Positions 45,260-54,951 of a stretch of 56,116 nt of DNA are shown piece by piece. Source of the stretch: Prevotella sp. GTDB taxonomy: Bacteria; Bacteroidota; Bacteroidia; Bacteroidales; Bacteroidaceae. Under the pieces are notes generated by a model, which saw nothing but the letters and a program-made list of their open reading frames with translations, did no database searches and was not told where the DNA came from. The position numbers and the translations under genes were made by a program. The stretch covers positions 1-56,116 of the forward strand of contig DLZV01000018.1 of NCBI GenBank assembly GCA_003447235.1, given 5' to 3'. The stretch's first letter is position 1. The number at the start of each line of letters is the position of its first letter.

Positions 45260-45450
45260 GGAGCATCAGGCCGGGATGTGTAAGCAAAAAGGAGCATCAG
45301 GCCGACATATATAAGCAAGGACAGGAGACCCGTCGCGCGCCTGGGTGGACTTCGCAACCCGAAGCACGCACCCGTCCGGCCAAAAATGGCGGACGCCCCT
45401 GCCTTGGCACAATATTTGCTATGCGTCTTTTTAAAAAAGCTAAGAACAAA

Positions 45451-46065
45451 ATGAGTAAAGAGAAGAACATAAAGGTAGAGGGCGAGACCCCCGAGACCAG
45501 CCACAACGAGGCAGAAGACGTGCGTGTGGCCGAAGGCGCACAGGATGGCGCACAGGATGGCGCACAGGATGGCGCTCAGGCCGAAGAGGCCGAAACGGCT
45601 GAGAAGGCCAACGAGCCCGAGCTCACTCCCGAGGAGAAGGCGAAGGCCGAGGCCGTGGAGTGGAAGGACAAGTATATCCGCCTCTTCGCCGAGTTTGACA
45701 ACTACAAGAAGCGCACCATGAAGGAGAAGGCCGAGCTGATCCTCAATGGTGGCGAGAAGACGATCACGGCCCTGTTGCCCGTGCTCGACGACTTCGAGCG
45801 CGCCCTGGCCGACAAGGGCGAGGACGCCACGGCCGTGCGCGAGGGCTTCCAGCTCATCATGAAGAAACTGGAGAAGATCCTCGAGGGCCTTGGCGTGCGC
45901 CCCATCGACACCAAGGACAAGGACTTCGACGTCGATTTCCACGAGGCCATCGCCATGGTGCCTGCCGGCGACGACCAGAAGGGCAAGGTCATCGACTGCG
46001 TGCAGACGGGCTATACGCTCAACGACAAAGTGATCCGCCACGCCAAGGTGGCCGTAGGACAATAA
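45451..46065 (+). CDS. grpE: Nucleotide exchange factor GrpE
   Basis: The housekeeping cochaperone of DnaK. From ATG 45451 it has 204 residues: an acidic disordered N-terminus, a long helix (KDKYIRLFAEFDNYKKRTMKEK), and the beta domain (DFHEAIAMV, GKVIDCVQTGYTLNDKVIRHAKVAVG). An in-frame ATG at 45421 would add 10 basic residues. A 12-bp tandem repeat (GGCGCACAGGAT, 45535-45570 plus a partial unit) encodes GAQD repeats. dnaJ follows after 12 nt. Confidence 0.95.
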   Translation: MSKEKNIKVEGETPETSHNEAEDVRVAEGAQDGAQDGAQDGAQAEEAETAEKANEPELTPEEKAKAEAVEWKDKYIRLFAEFDNYKKRTMKEKAELILNGGEKTITALLPVLDDFERALADKGEDATAVREGFQLIMKKLEKILEGLGVRPIDTKDKDFDVDFHEAIAMVPAGDDQKGKVIDCVQTGYTLNDKVIRHAKVAVGQ

Positions 46066-46077
46066 TATAGCGACAAT

Positions 46078-47244
46078 ATGGCAGCAAAGAGAGACTACTA
46101 CGAGGTACTGGGCCTCACCAAGGACGCCACGGAGGCCGACATCAAGAAGGCCTACCGCAAGCTCGCCATCAAGTATCACCCCGACCGCAACCCGGGCGAC
46201 ACGACGGCCGAGGAGAAATTCAAGGAGGCCGCCGAGGCCTACGACGTGCTCCACGACCCGCAGAAGCGCCAGCAGTACGACCAGTTTGGCTTCGACGCCC
46301 CTGGCGGCTTCGGCGGCGGCAGTCCGTTTGGCGGCGCGGGCGGCTTCTCGATGGACGACATCTTCTCCATGTTTGGCGACGTCTTCGGCGGCCATGGCGG
46401 CTTCGGAGGCTTCGGAGGCCGTGGCGGCGCACGCCAGGCCCCGCGCTATCGTGGATCGGACCTGCGGCTGAAGGTGCGCCTGTCGCTCCAGGAGGTGGCC
46501 ACGGGCGTGACGAAGAAGTTCAAGCTCCGCAAGGACGTGGTCTGCCCCCATTGCCACGGCACGGGTGCCGAGGGCGGCAGCGCTCCCGAGACCTGCCCCA
46601 ACTGCCACGGCAGCGGCATGGAGATCCGCACCCAGCAGAGCATCTTCGGCATGATGCAGACCCAGACCACGTGCCACGTCTGTGGCGGCGAGGGCAAGGT
46701 CATCAAGAACAAGTGCAAGGAGTGTGACGGATCGGGTGTCGTCAAGGGCGAGGAGGTCGTCGAGATCCACATCCCCGCGGGTGTGGCCGAGGGCATGGTC
46801 GTCAACGTGCCGGGCAAAGGCAACATGGGCAAGCACAACGGCATCGCGGGCGACATACAGGTCTATATCGAGGAGGAGGCCAACGACACCTTCGTGCGCG
46901 ACGGCCAGGACGTGGTTTATAATCTCCTGCTCGACATCCCCACGGCCACGCTCGGAGGCGAGGTGGACATACCGACCATCGACGGGTCGAGCGTGAAGAT
47001 CAAGATCGAGCCGGGCACGCAGCCAGGCAAGACGCTCCGCCTCCGCGGCAAGGGTCTGCCGGCCGTCCAGGGCTATGGCAACGGCACGGGAGACCTCATC
47101 ATCCAGGTGAGCGTCTTCATCCCCAAGACCCTCAACAAGGGGGAGCGCAAGGCCATGGAGAGCTTCCGCGAGAGCGAAAACTTCACGGGCGACAACCATA
47201 CCAAGCGGTCGATCTTCGAGCATTTCAAGAAACTCTTCGGATAA
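46078..47244 (+). CDS. dnaJ: Chaperone protein DnaJ
   Basis: The housekeeping Hsp40. The 388-residue protein has the J domain with the HPD motif (KYHPDRNPGD), a Gly/Phe-rich region (FGGGSPFGGAGGF), four zinc-binding CxxCxGxG repeats (CPHCHGTG, CPNCHGSG, CHVCGGEG, CKECDGSG) and the C-terminal substrate domains. It is a useful contrast with the J-like proteins at 10.8 and 13.9 kb, which lack all of these. Confidence 0.97.
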   Translation: MAAKRDYYEVLGLTKDATEADIKKAYRKLAIKYHPDRNPGDTTAEEKFKEAAEAYDVLHDPQKRQQYDQFGFDAPGGFGGGSPFGGAGGFSMDDIFSMFGDVFGGHGGFGGFGGRGGARQAPRYRGSDLRLKVRLSLQEVATGVTKKFKLRKDVVCPHCHGTGAEGGSAPETCPNCHGSGMEIRTQQSIFGMMQTQTTCHVCGGEGKVIKNKCKECDGSGVVKGEEVVEIHIPAGVAEGMVVNVPGKGNMGKHNGIAGDIQVYIEEEANDTFVRDGQDVVYNLLLDIPTATLGGEVDIPTIDGSSVKIKIEPGTQPGKTLRLRGKGLPAVQGYGNGTGDLIIQVSVFIPKTLNKGERKAMESFRESENFTGDNHTKRSIFEHFKKLFG

Positions 47245-47353
47245 GTCCGAAACCATTCAAGAGGCGCCTCGTGTCTTTCTCACGGGGCGCTTCGTTTTTT
47301 CAAATAGCGCTTTGAAGAAGTTTTTACAAGAATTGCTTTGGACAAATTTTGAC

Positions 47354-47586
47354 CTGTACGGTTGAAATTACCCAATACGCCCTGAAAGGGCAGAAGCGCA
47401 TAGCCCAGGGCGTCGCCCTGGGTAATTATGAACGCCAATCTGTCGCCCTGTAAGGGCAAAAGCTTTAAAGAACAGGCTATAAACAAATCTTTTGCCCTTA
47501 CAGGGCGTCTTGTTGATTGCCATTATACCCAGGGCGATGCCCTGGGCTAAGGACTGTTGGGCTTTCAGCCCGTTTCAACCGTACAG
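47354..47586. repeat. Palindromic element with 14-bp perfect terminal inverted repeats
   Basis: CTGTACGGTTGAAA (47354-47367) and its complement (47573-47586) bound 233 nt. Inside are hairpins such as CCCAGGGCGTCGCCCTGGG and paired CGCCCTGTAAGGGCAAAAG/CTTTTGCCCTTACAGGGCG. Imperfect 29-bp direct repeats lie outside it (47319-47347 and about 47594-47622; both begin AAGTTTTTA and contain ATTGCTT). It ends 76 nt before folC. Confidence 0.75.
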
Positions 47587-47662
47587 TTCGACAAGTTTTT
47601 ATAAGTATTGCTTCGGTCAAGCGCACATCAACCGACAACGTTCTTCGCATAAGCACGCAACA

Positions 47663-48955
47663 ATGAACTACAAGGAGACAGTAGAATATCTTTTCAACAG
47701 CACCCCCGTCTTCGAGCACGTGGGCGCCACGGCCTACAAGGACGGCCTGGACAACTCCCACGCCCTCGACGCCCATTTCGGCCATCCACACACGCGCTAC
47801 CAGACCATCCACGTGGCGGGCACCAACGGCAAGGGCTCCTCTTCCCACACCCTCGCCTCCATCCTCCAGGCCGACGGCCACAGGGTGGGCCTCTACACGA
47901 GTCCTCACCTCGTGGACTTCCGCGAGCGCATCCGCGTCAACGGCGTGATGATGCCCGAGGAGTATGTGGTCGATTTCGTGCGGGAGGAGCGTAGTTTCTT
48001 CGAGCCGCTCCACCCCTCGTTCTTCGAACTCACCACGGCCCTGGCCTTCAAGTATTTTGCCGAGCAGGAGGTGGATATCGCGGTCGTCGAGGTGGGACTG
48101 GGCGGCCGCCTCGACTGCACGAACATCATCACGCCCCAGCTCTCCATCATCACGAATATCTCCGTGGACCACACGCAGTTTCTCGGCCACACGCTCCCCG
48201 AGATAGCCCACGAGAAGGCGGGCATCATCAAGCCCCACGTGCCGGTCGTCGTAGGCGAGGCCGTGGCCGAGACGCGCCCCGTCTTCGAGGCGAAGGCGCA
48301 CGCGTGCGGGAGCCCGATCTTCTTTGCCGAGGACCGTCCCGAGGTCCTTTCTGCCCACGACACGCCCGAGGGGCGCGAGTATGAGACGCGGTCCTTTGGC
48401 ACGCTCCTGGGCGACCTGCGTGGCGACTACCAGACGCGCAACGCCAACACCATCCTCGCGTCCGTCTCCCAGCTTCTCTCCCGTGGCACGATCCGCCACC
48501 CCGAGAGCATCGGCGAGGGCTTCCGTTCGGTCTGCCGAACCACGGGACTGATGGGTCGCTGGCAACCGCTCCCGGGCCATCCCCATGCCGTCTGCGACAC
48601 GGGCCACAACGTGGCGGGATGGCAAATGCTGGCTCCCCAGATCATGGCGCAGCCGGCCCGCAAGCGCCGCCTCGTCTTCGGCATGGTGGACGACAAGGAC
48701 CTCGCCCACGTCATGGAGCTCCTGCCCCGCGAGGCCACCTACTACTGGACGCAACCCTCGACCCACAGGGCCTTCCCTGCCGAGAAAGTGGCGGAATGCG
48801 GACGGGCCCACGGTCTCCACGGCACACTCCATCCCTCCGTCGCCGAGGCCTACCGCGCGGCCCTGGCCGACGCCGCCCCCGACGACTTCATCTTCGTGGG
48901 TGGCTCCAGCTATGTCGTGGCCGACCTCCTTGCCAGCCTCCAGGAGAAACCATAA
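47663..48955 (+). CDS. folC: Dihydrofolate synthase / folylpolyglutamate synthase
   Basis: FolC adds glutamate to dihydropteroate and folates. From ATG 47663 the 430-residue protein has the P-loop AGTNGKGSSSHTLAS, the YTSPHLVDFRERI loop, EVGLGGRLDCTN, the NISVDHTQFLG segment, and the C-terminal ligase domain with CDTGHNVAGWQ. The frame is open further upstream into the palindromic element, but family alignment supports 47663. Confidence 0.94.
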   Translation: MNYKETVEYLFNSTPVFEHVGATAYKDGLDNSHALDAHFGHPHTRYQTIHVAGTNGKGSSSHTLASILQADGHRVGLYTSPHLVDFRERIRVNGVMMPEEYVVDFVREERSFFEPLHPSFFELTTALAFKYFAEQEVDIAVVEVGLGGRLDCTNIITPQLSIITNISVDHTQFLGHTLPEIAHEKAGIIKPHVPVVVGEAVAETRPVFEAKAHACGSPIFFAEDRPEVLSAHDTPEGREYETRSFGTLLGDLRGDYQTRNANTILASVSQLLSRGTIRHPESIGEGFRSVCRTTGLMGRWQPLPGHPHAVCDTGHNVAGWQMLAPQIMAQPARKRRLVFGMVDDKDLAHVMELLPREATYYWTQPSTHRAFPAEKVAECGRAHGLHGTLHPSVAEAYRAALADAAPDDFIFVGGSSYVVADLLASLQEKP

Positions 48956-48969
48956 CAGCCTGCTGACGA

Positions 48970-49167
48970 GGGAAAACAACAAGGACGCTTCGCCTTGGGT
49001 GCGCATTCCTTTATGTCCTCGTAGATTCAGCAGGAAACGTGTCCAAGGCGAAGCGTTGTTCATAGTTGTTTCCCTACAAGCAGCCTTTGGTCTGCATGGG
49101 CCTCGAAGAGGCGATGTCCTGGCGAAGCGTTGTTCATAGTTGTAAAAGTTGTTCAAGTTGTTTTCCC
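48970..49167. repeat. Palindromic GGAAAACAAC element, copy B
   Basis: A 198-nt copy with the GGGAAAACAACAA left end, GTTGTTTTCCC right end, two GGCGAAGCGTTGTTCATAG motifs and the CCTCGAAGAGG hairpin. See copies A and C. Confidence 0.75.
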
Positions 49168-49259
49168 ATGTGTCCACGTAGATTCAGCAGGCGAAAATGT
49201 CGGATACTTGTCGGAGACTAATGTCGGAGACAAAACTTACCGCTACTATGATGTATGAG

Positions 49260-49298
49260 AAAAGCGCGGCTTGTCGATAATCGACAGGCCGCGCTTTT
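49260..49298. terminator. Strong hairpin between folC and the small secreted-type gene
   Basis: AAAAGCGCGGC-T-TGTCGA pairs with TCGACA-G-GCCGCGCTTTT around a 3-nt loop, one G-U pair. T runs flank both sides, so it can end transcription from either direction. Confidence 0.8.
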
Positions 49299-49345
49299 GG
49301 GGTTAGCCCCTCGGTCATGAGGGGGATGGATGCGTCATGGGGGGA

Positions 49346-49539
49346 TTAGCCCGTGATCTCGTCCGGGAGCCACTTGGCGGACGTGTTGTCCTTGATCTCC
49401 TCCTCGTAGATGTCCATGCGATATTCCTTGTTGACCTCGGGGCCCACTTCATGGCGGGGGCCGAAGCTGCGAGGAGGGTGTTGGCAGGACTGCATTTGAC
49501 GACCGTGATGGCCGGGGCTATATACTTTTTCTTACTCAT
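49346..49539 (-). pseudogene. Small Bacteroidetes peptide gene, frameshifted in a C5 run
   Basis: The first frame gives MSKKKYIAPAITVVKCSPAN then TLLAAS, a start common to short Bacteroidetes proteins found beside surface genes. After the five-base run at 49456-49460 (G on plus, C on the coding strand) the sensible frame is the next one: GPEVNKEYRMDIYEEEIKDN, ending WLPDEITG at TAA 49346-49348. One base is missing relative to an intact gene. Adding one C would restore about 64 residues. Function unknown. Confidence 0.6.
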
Positions 49540-49577
49540 AAACTGATTCTACTGTTGGTTGTTTGGATGCTTGATTT

Positions 49578-52500
49578 TTACTTCACTACCATCTTCTTGC
49601 CGTTGACGATATAGATGCCCGGCTGCACACCCTCGAGGCTGCTGAGACGCTGGCCCTGGAGGTTGAAGACCTTGAGCTCGCCCTGCTCGTCGGCCGAGGA
49701 AACCGTTTCCAGGCCCGTGACATCGCCCTGGCCGAAACCGAAGCTGAGGGTGGTCTGGCTCTGGCTGGCCGAAGCCCAGGTCGGGGTGAGCCAGCAGCGA
49801 TAGCCCTTCATCGTGTGGGCCTTCTTCAGATGGTAGAGGTTGCCCTCGTTCCAGCCGTAGTCGTCAATTTCGAGGGACTGATGATTGTCGTAGCCGCCCT
49901 GGAAGAGGAGGCTCTCAAGGCCCTGATTGTTGGTGATGAATGGGTTGAATTCAAACCCCTCGGTCGAGGGCTTGCCCATCGTCTCGTCGTAGGTGAAGTT
50001 GACGCCTACGCCCTCGGTCGTTTTTCTCACCATATAGATCTCGCCCGTGATGGAGCCTACGTCGTTCGTTATCCAAGTTTTGCCCTGATGCTCAGCCACG
50101 GTAGTCTCGTCCACCCAGATGATATAGGGCTTGTTGGCCTGGAGATAGACACCCTCGAACGTCTCCACTACCGGCTTGAATCCGATGACGAGATTCTGAT
50201 TGTCCTGATAGACCTCGTTGGCCTCGGAGAGCTTGGCCGTAACGCCAAAGGCTTCCACAAACTGCGCCTTCGTGAGGTTGACGGGCAGGATGACGGAGTT
50301 CCACTTGCCGGGGACGAACGTGCGCTTGAAGTACATCGTCAGATTGTCCTTGTATCTCTTCACGCTCTTGTCGGAGATGTGTACGTCCTCGTCGAAGACG
50401 ATATCCTGCTTGCAGTCCTCGCTCGGCATTTCCGTGTCGGGCGTGCCGTCGCCATCCGCGTCGTTGCGGAGCAGAATGCCATAGACCTTCAAACCATCGG
50501 CTACCTGCACGGCTGCGCCTTGGGTGATGCTCACCTCGTCATAGTCCTGCTTCGGGGTGAGGACGACGAAGCCCTTGTCGCCACGGGTGATGAGGTTGGC
50601 GCCGAGGATGCTCCAGTCGCTAAAGGTCTCCACCACGTCGGAATCGTCCGTCTTCTGAGAATCCTCAGATCCCTGCTCGTCCGCCTTGTATGCCTTGGCT
50701 GGACCGGCAGCTGCTTCTTTCTTCTTATAGGTCTTGACGACGATGCCGCTTCCCAGATCTACACCCACGCCCAAGGCGGCCTGATTGACCACCACGACAA
50801 GCTGCTTGTTGCGTGTGGCCGTGACGCCCAGCTTCACGGCAAGTATGGAACCCTCTCCTGCTCCCACGCCCATCGGGAACGTCGTGCAGGTCTCGAGCGA
50901 GCCGTCGATACAGTTGGTGAGGTCCTTCATACCATTGCCTGCTTTCAGCACACCTGCCGACTGGGTGCGGTCGGCATTGATGCTGGCGCCATTGTTGTCG
51001 AAGGAAACGATCTCGGCCCCCTCGGTCGGGTCGTCGAGGATGGCATTCTCGTCGGCCGTATAGGCGTAGTAGATGTTCATGACGCTGAGGTCGGCACCCA
51101 GCAGACCCGTGGAGTAGAGACGGATCTCGTCAAACTGCGTGCCCACGGGCACTTTGATAGCATATCTCAACTTATGCGTGTTCTGGTGGCCGATCAGCTT
51201 GGCCGCCACGGGAGCCGTGGCCACGCCGCCTTCCACTTCCTTTCCGTCTTTATAGAGTCTGACGTTCATCAGCTTGAGCACGTCTGCACTCAAGGCGCTA
51301 CCCTTGGCGGTCACGACAAATCCCGCCTGGAGGGCCTTGCTGCCGTCGGAGATCAATCCCTCTTTTTTCTTGATGCTGCATAGATAAGAGTCGCCAATAG
51401 AGACGCCACCAAAATAAGAGGCAAAGCTATTGAGCTTGCTCGAAAGGATGTTGGCCGAGTTCTTGATGATGCTCAGCAGGTTGATGCCAATGCTGTTGCC
51501 GCCGCCAAGCACATAAGTAGGATTAGCGGGGTTGTCGTTGACGAGCGCAAACTCCTTCTTCGGCTTCTGCTGGTCGTTGGATCCACCATAGTTGATAGTG
51601 ATCTGCTGAGAGCAGTCGTCCGTATTCGTCAACTTCATGACGACCGTCGCCTTGGCGCCATTACCCTCCAAATAGGCTTTGGACTTGCTGAAATCGAGGG
51701 TATAGTTGGCCGCGTCAAAGGTCACATTATCGTCGGTCGTGCTGACCATCTCCCAAGAGGCATCGGGATAGTTTTTCTTGTCCCAGTTGAGCTCATACTT
51801 CTCCTCGCAGCTGCAAATGTCGAGAGTGGCGGTCGGGCTCATGGTGCATTGGTGACCGGCCGTGATGGGCTCGGGGACGATAAAGGCGTATTTGGCGGTG
51901 AGAACTTTAAGTGCTTTAACACCCTCAACCTTCAATTTAATACCTGAGAATTCACATGGAGCCTTGATGGAAACTTTCTTCGCTTCACCTCCCAAATCGA
52001 GTGACAATATTTTTGTGTCGATGGCCTTTTGGTATATGTCTTTGCCATTTCTATCAAGGAGATGGATGACCGCAGTTTCCCCAATGCCCAACAAGCCTCC
52101 GGTAGTGTACACAAATCCAGCTTCTGTTCTTATCGGAAAAGTTTCGCCAGAGGTATTATTGTTATCATTTGCAATAACTTGGGCATAACCTGCTCCAAAG
52201 CTTACGAGGACTGCTAATGGCGCACTATTAGTAAGGTTGTCATCTATGAGTCTTTTAGCAGCTATAACATCAGATGCCTCCGCTTCTAATTTTATGTTAG
52301 TACCGAAATTAGTATCATATTCTTTCATGCGAGACTTCGTCAACGTATACTCACCACTACCTACAAAGGCATAGTAAATCTTTAAACCCTTGACAGCATC
52401 CACCTTGATACCGCTTTGACCGACAAGAGCTATCTCGTCATAGTCTTCTGTAGGTTGTTCTGCGGCAACGATATCCAAGGTGCTACCTGCAGCAATATTA

Positions 52501-53002
52501 CCTATCGACAGGTTGAGCACGGAGAATCCAGCCTGCTCTATCTTGGAATCCTTCAGAATCTTACCATCTTTGTAAAAACGAATACGATAGCTGGTTTCCA
52601 ACAAACTAAGTTTCAACACGTTGGATTCTGCAGAAATCTTGAAACCTGCCTTGGTGTTCTTGTCAAAGTAGTGCTTCATGTCCTTGACGGCCACGATGGG
52701 CGATCCGGCAAGGAGCGTGACGTCTGCCACGCCAGGCAGATCACAATAGTTGTCGAGATTCTCATCGCAAAGATTGGAGAGGTTCTTGATGCCCGTTCCG
52801 ACACTCACGCCATCGGGGAAGCGGCTGACCATACAGTTATAGCCAACGAGGGCCATACGGGTCTTCAAGACTTGGCGGGACTCAGTAGGGTTTACCCCCC
52901 CCGTTCATAATACGTGTTTGCCTGACCTACCGCCCGAAGTGGTAGCAGCAAAACGAGAGCGGCCAAAATCATGGCTGCCTTGTGAATTTTTAACTTCATC
53001 AT
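49578..53002 (-). pseudogene. Large type IX secreted surface protein, frame broken in a G8 run
   Basis: The signal peptide (MMKLKIHKAAMILAALVLLL..., start 53002) runs into eight G residues (52895-52902) and a stop at 52892-52894. With one more G the frame joins the long open frame (open to 49578), which would give about 1140 residues. The long part has at least three repeated beta domains, each ending with a pattern like DEIRLYSTGLL/YDEIALVGQSG followed by a LKIYYAF-type strand, and ends with a type IX sorting domain (LKVFNLQGQRL, GIYIVNGKKMVVK). The present sequence is in an off state or contains a homopolymer error. A promoter lies at 53222-53255. Confidence 0.8.
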
Positions 53003-53221
53003 GCGTTAGAAAATTGTATAAATAAGTTATCTCTATTGTTGATCACTTGCTCAAAGAGGTTCGGCCCATTCCGACCGTTGTCGGAAAGCTATAGAGAAAA
53101 TGGCATTTTGGACGCCCTACAGTTCGGGTATGGTTTGGGAAGGGTGGCCACAAGCATTCTTCTATGTACCGATTCACACTCATTCCACAGACGTGAACGA
53201 TGTTATCTTAAATTACGGGTG

Positions 53222-53255
53222 CAAAGTTACTAACAATATTTGGAATAACAACAAA
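53222..53255 (-). promoter_or_regulatory. Promoter of the surface protein gene
   Basis: Minus strand TTTG (53252-53255), 22 nt, TAACTTTG (53222-53229); the untranslated leader is about 215 nt. Confidence 0.55.
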
Positions 53256-53718
53256 TAATTGAGTACTTTTTTCAAATTCAGAAATGGCAAAAAACTCCCC
53301 TATCGTGTTTGTAACGGTCTAATGGATAGAGAAATAAGGGCTGAAAGCGAAATCAAGTAATCGAACAAAGCAAGGCCTCAGAATGTAACGTTTTATGATA
53401 CTAAAAGAAAAGCACAAGAGTAAGAAGACACAGGAAAAATCGAACAAGAAAAAAAGAAAAAACAAAGAGTAGGTTGCAAAAAGGAAAGCAAGAATAGCAA
53501 ATAAGAGAAAAAGAACAAAACCGCATGGCTGATAATGTAAAATAAAAAATATACAAAAGTACTCTAAAAATAACACAAATCTATATACAGGACTACATAC
53601 AGAACAGGTTCTCCATCCTCGTGTCGCGCCCCTATCTTTTACGAATTTTTTTTGATCCATCCGAGATTTGGAGCAAAAGATGGCCTTTGCTGCCGAAAAA
53701 TGCCACCTGGCTGAGTAT
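53256..53718. other. AT-rich gap
   Basis: About 460 bases, very A-rich on the plus strand (53395-53570). No credible gene on either strand; a hydrophobic frame on the minus strand has low-complexity Phe/Leu composition and is probably chance. Confidence 0.5.
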
Positions 53719-53967
53719 GGAAAACAACAAGCAACGCTTTCGATAAGCCATGCGCAGAAGCGAGCTCGTTCATGTTTTGCCATGGCGAGAAAGAGTGCCA
53801 TGAAATGGAACAGCTTCGCCAGGACAACCAGCAGGAAACGTGTTCAAGGCGAAGCGTTGTTACTTGTTGTTTCCCTTGCAGCAGCCCTTGATCTGCATGG
53901 GCCTCGAAGAGGCGATATCCTGGCGAAGCGTTGTTCATTGTTGTAAAGGTTGTTCAAGTTGTTTTCC
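53719..53967. repeat. Palindromic GGAAAACAAC element, copy C
   Basis: A 249-nt copy: left end GGAAAACAACAAGCAACGCTT, right end GTTGTTTTCC, two GGCGAAGCGTTGTT motifs, and GGGCCTCGAAGAGGCGAT. See copies A and B. Confidence 0.75.
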
Positions 53968-54031
53968 TTTATGTCCTCGGGATTTCCTCTCAAGGCAAAG
54001 GGAAAACTATATGCGGGTTTATGGGTTTTCC

Positions 54032-54063
54032 TTTGGCCGCATGAGCGGGGAGTCGTACTTTTG
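54032..54063 (+). promoter_or_regulatory. Promoter of the His/Lys/Gly-rich secreted protein gene
   Basis: TTTG (54032-54035), 20 nt, TACTTTTG (54056-54063), 42 nt before ATG 54106; it argues against the earlier in-frame start. Confidence 0.65.
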
Positions 54064-54105
54064 CAGCAGAAAACGAGTAATAACCCTCAAAAGAAAGTCT
54101 GGATT

Positions 54106-54696
54106 ATGAAACGTATTTTTTTAGCAACCGTAGCCGCCCTCGTCGTGATCGTCTCCGCCTCGGCCCAGCGACTGGCCGACGTGCGAGCGGAAGCCACCAT
54201 CATTACCGACAAGATGATAGCCGAACTGGGCATCGGACCGGGCTACCGCAACAGCATCCTCAACATCAACCTCGCCTACCTCAACAGCATCAATAGCTAT
54301 CGCGACATCGACGCCTACGGATGGGAGCGCCGCAACCGCGAGATACGCCGCTACCTCTCGCCCGGACAATGGCGCAAATACTGCAACACATACTACTTCT
54401 ACCGCCCCATCGGCTGGCAAGACCGCGCCTACGTCCACCATATATATAGGAGATACCCCACCTGCCGACCGGGCTACCACCATCGCCCGCGCTACGATCG
54501 AGGCCACGGCCACCATCGCCCCCGCTTCGACAAGCATCATGGCCGTCCGGGAAAGCACGACCGAGGCTATGGCCGCCCGGGCAAGCATCACAAGCACGAC
54601 CGAGGCTATGGACGTCCGGGAAAGCACGACAAGCACGACCGAGGCTATGGACGACCCGGCAAGCATCACAAGCACGACAAGCACGATCGCGATTAG
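54106..54696 (+). CDS. Secreted protein with basic His/Gly-rich repeat tail
   Basis: A 196-residue protein: signal peptide (MKRIFLATVAALVVIVSASA), a folded part of about 110 residues (ITDKMIAELGIGPGYRNSIL, then a Tyr-rich YRPIGWQDRAYVHHIYRRYP), and a tail of repeats around HDRGYGRPGKHHKHD. The folded part recalls Bacteroidetes periplasmic proteins that open with a TDKMAYEL-like helix. The His-rich repeat tail might bind metal ions or nucleic acid; this is inference. I do not recognise a named family. Confidence 0.75.
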   Translation: MKRIFLATVAALVVIVSASAQRLADVRAEATIITDKMIAELGIGPGYRNSILNINLAYLNSINSYRDIDAYGWERRNREIRRYLSPGQWRKYCNTYYFYRPIGWQDRAYVHHIYRRYPTCRPGYHHRPRYDRGHGHHRPRFDKHHGRPGKHDRGYGRPGKHHKHDRGYGRPGKHDKHDRGYGRPGKHHKHDKHDRD

Positions 54697-54951
54697 CCGT
54701 CCCTGCCCCATATAGACCCCCAATCTATATCCCCCTATCTGTAAATGATCATCCCCCGAGCGATATAGGACCTTCCCAAGAAGTCTCCCATATCGCCTCG
54801 CCTTGTGGCGGAGGGGAATGGCAGACATGGGGACACGACAAGTACAACTTTTACAACATTTTCCAGACAAACCACTATTTGCAGACAATTTTTCGGGAAA
54901 AGGCAAGGGATTGGGAAAACACTACCTCGATTATATTGTGATATTTGCAAT

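Noticed and set aside
53319..53801. 160-codon hydrophobic minus-strand frame
   Set aside because: Low-complexity Phe/Leu sequence from an A-rich tract, overlapping element C; no promoter or family pattern.
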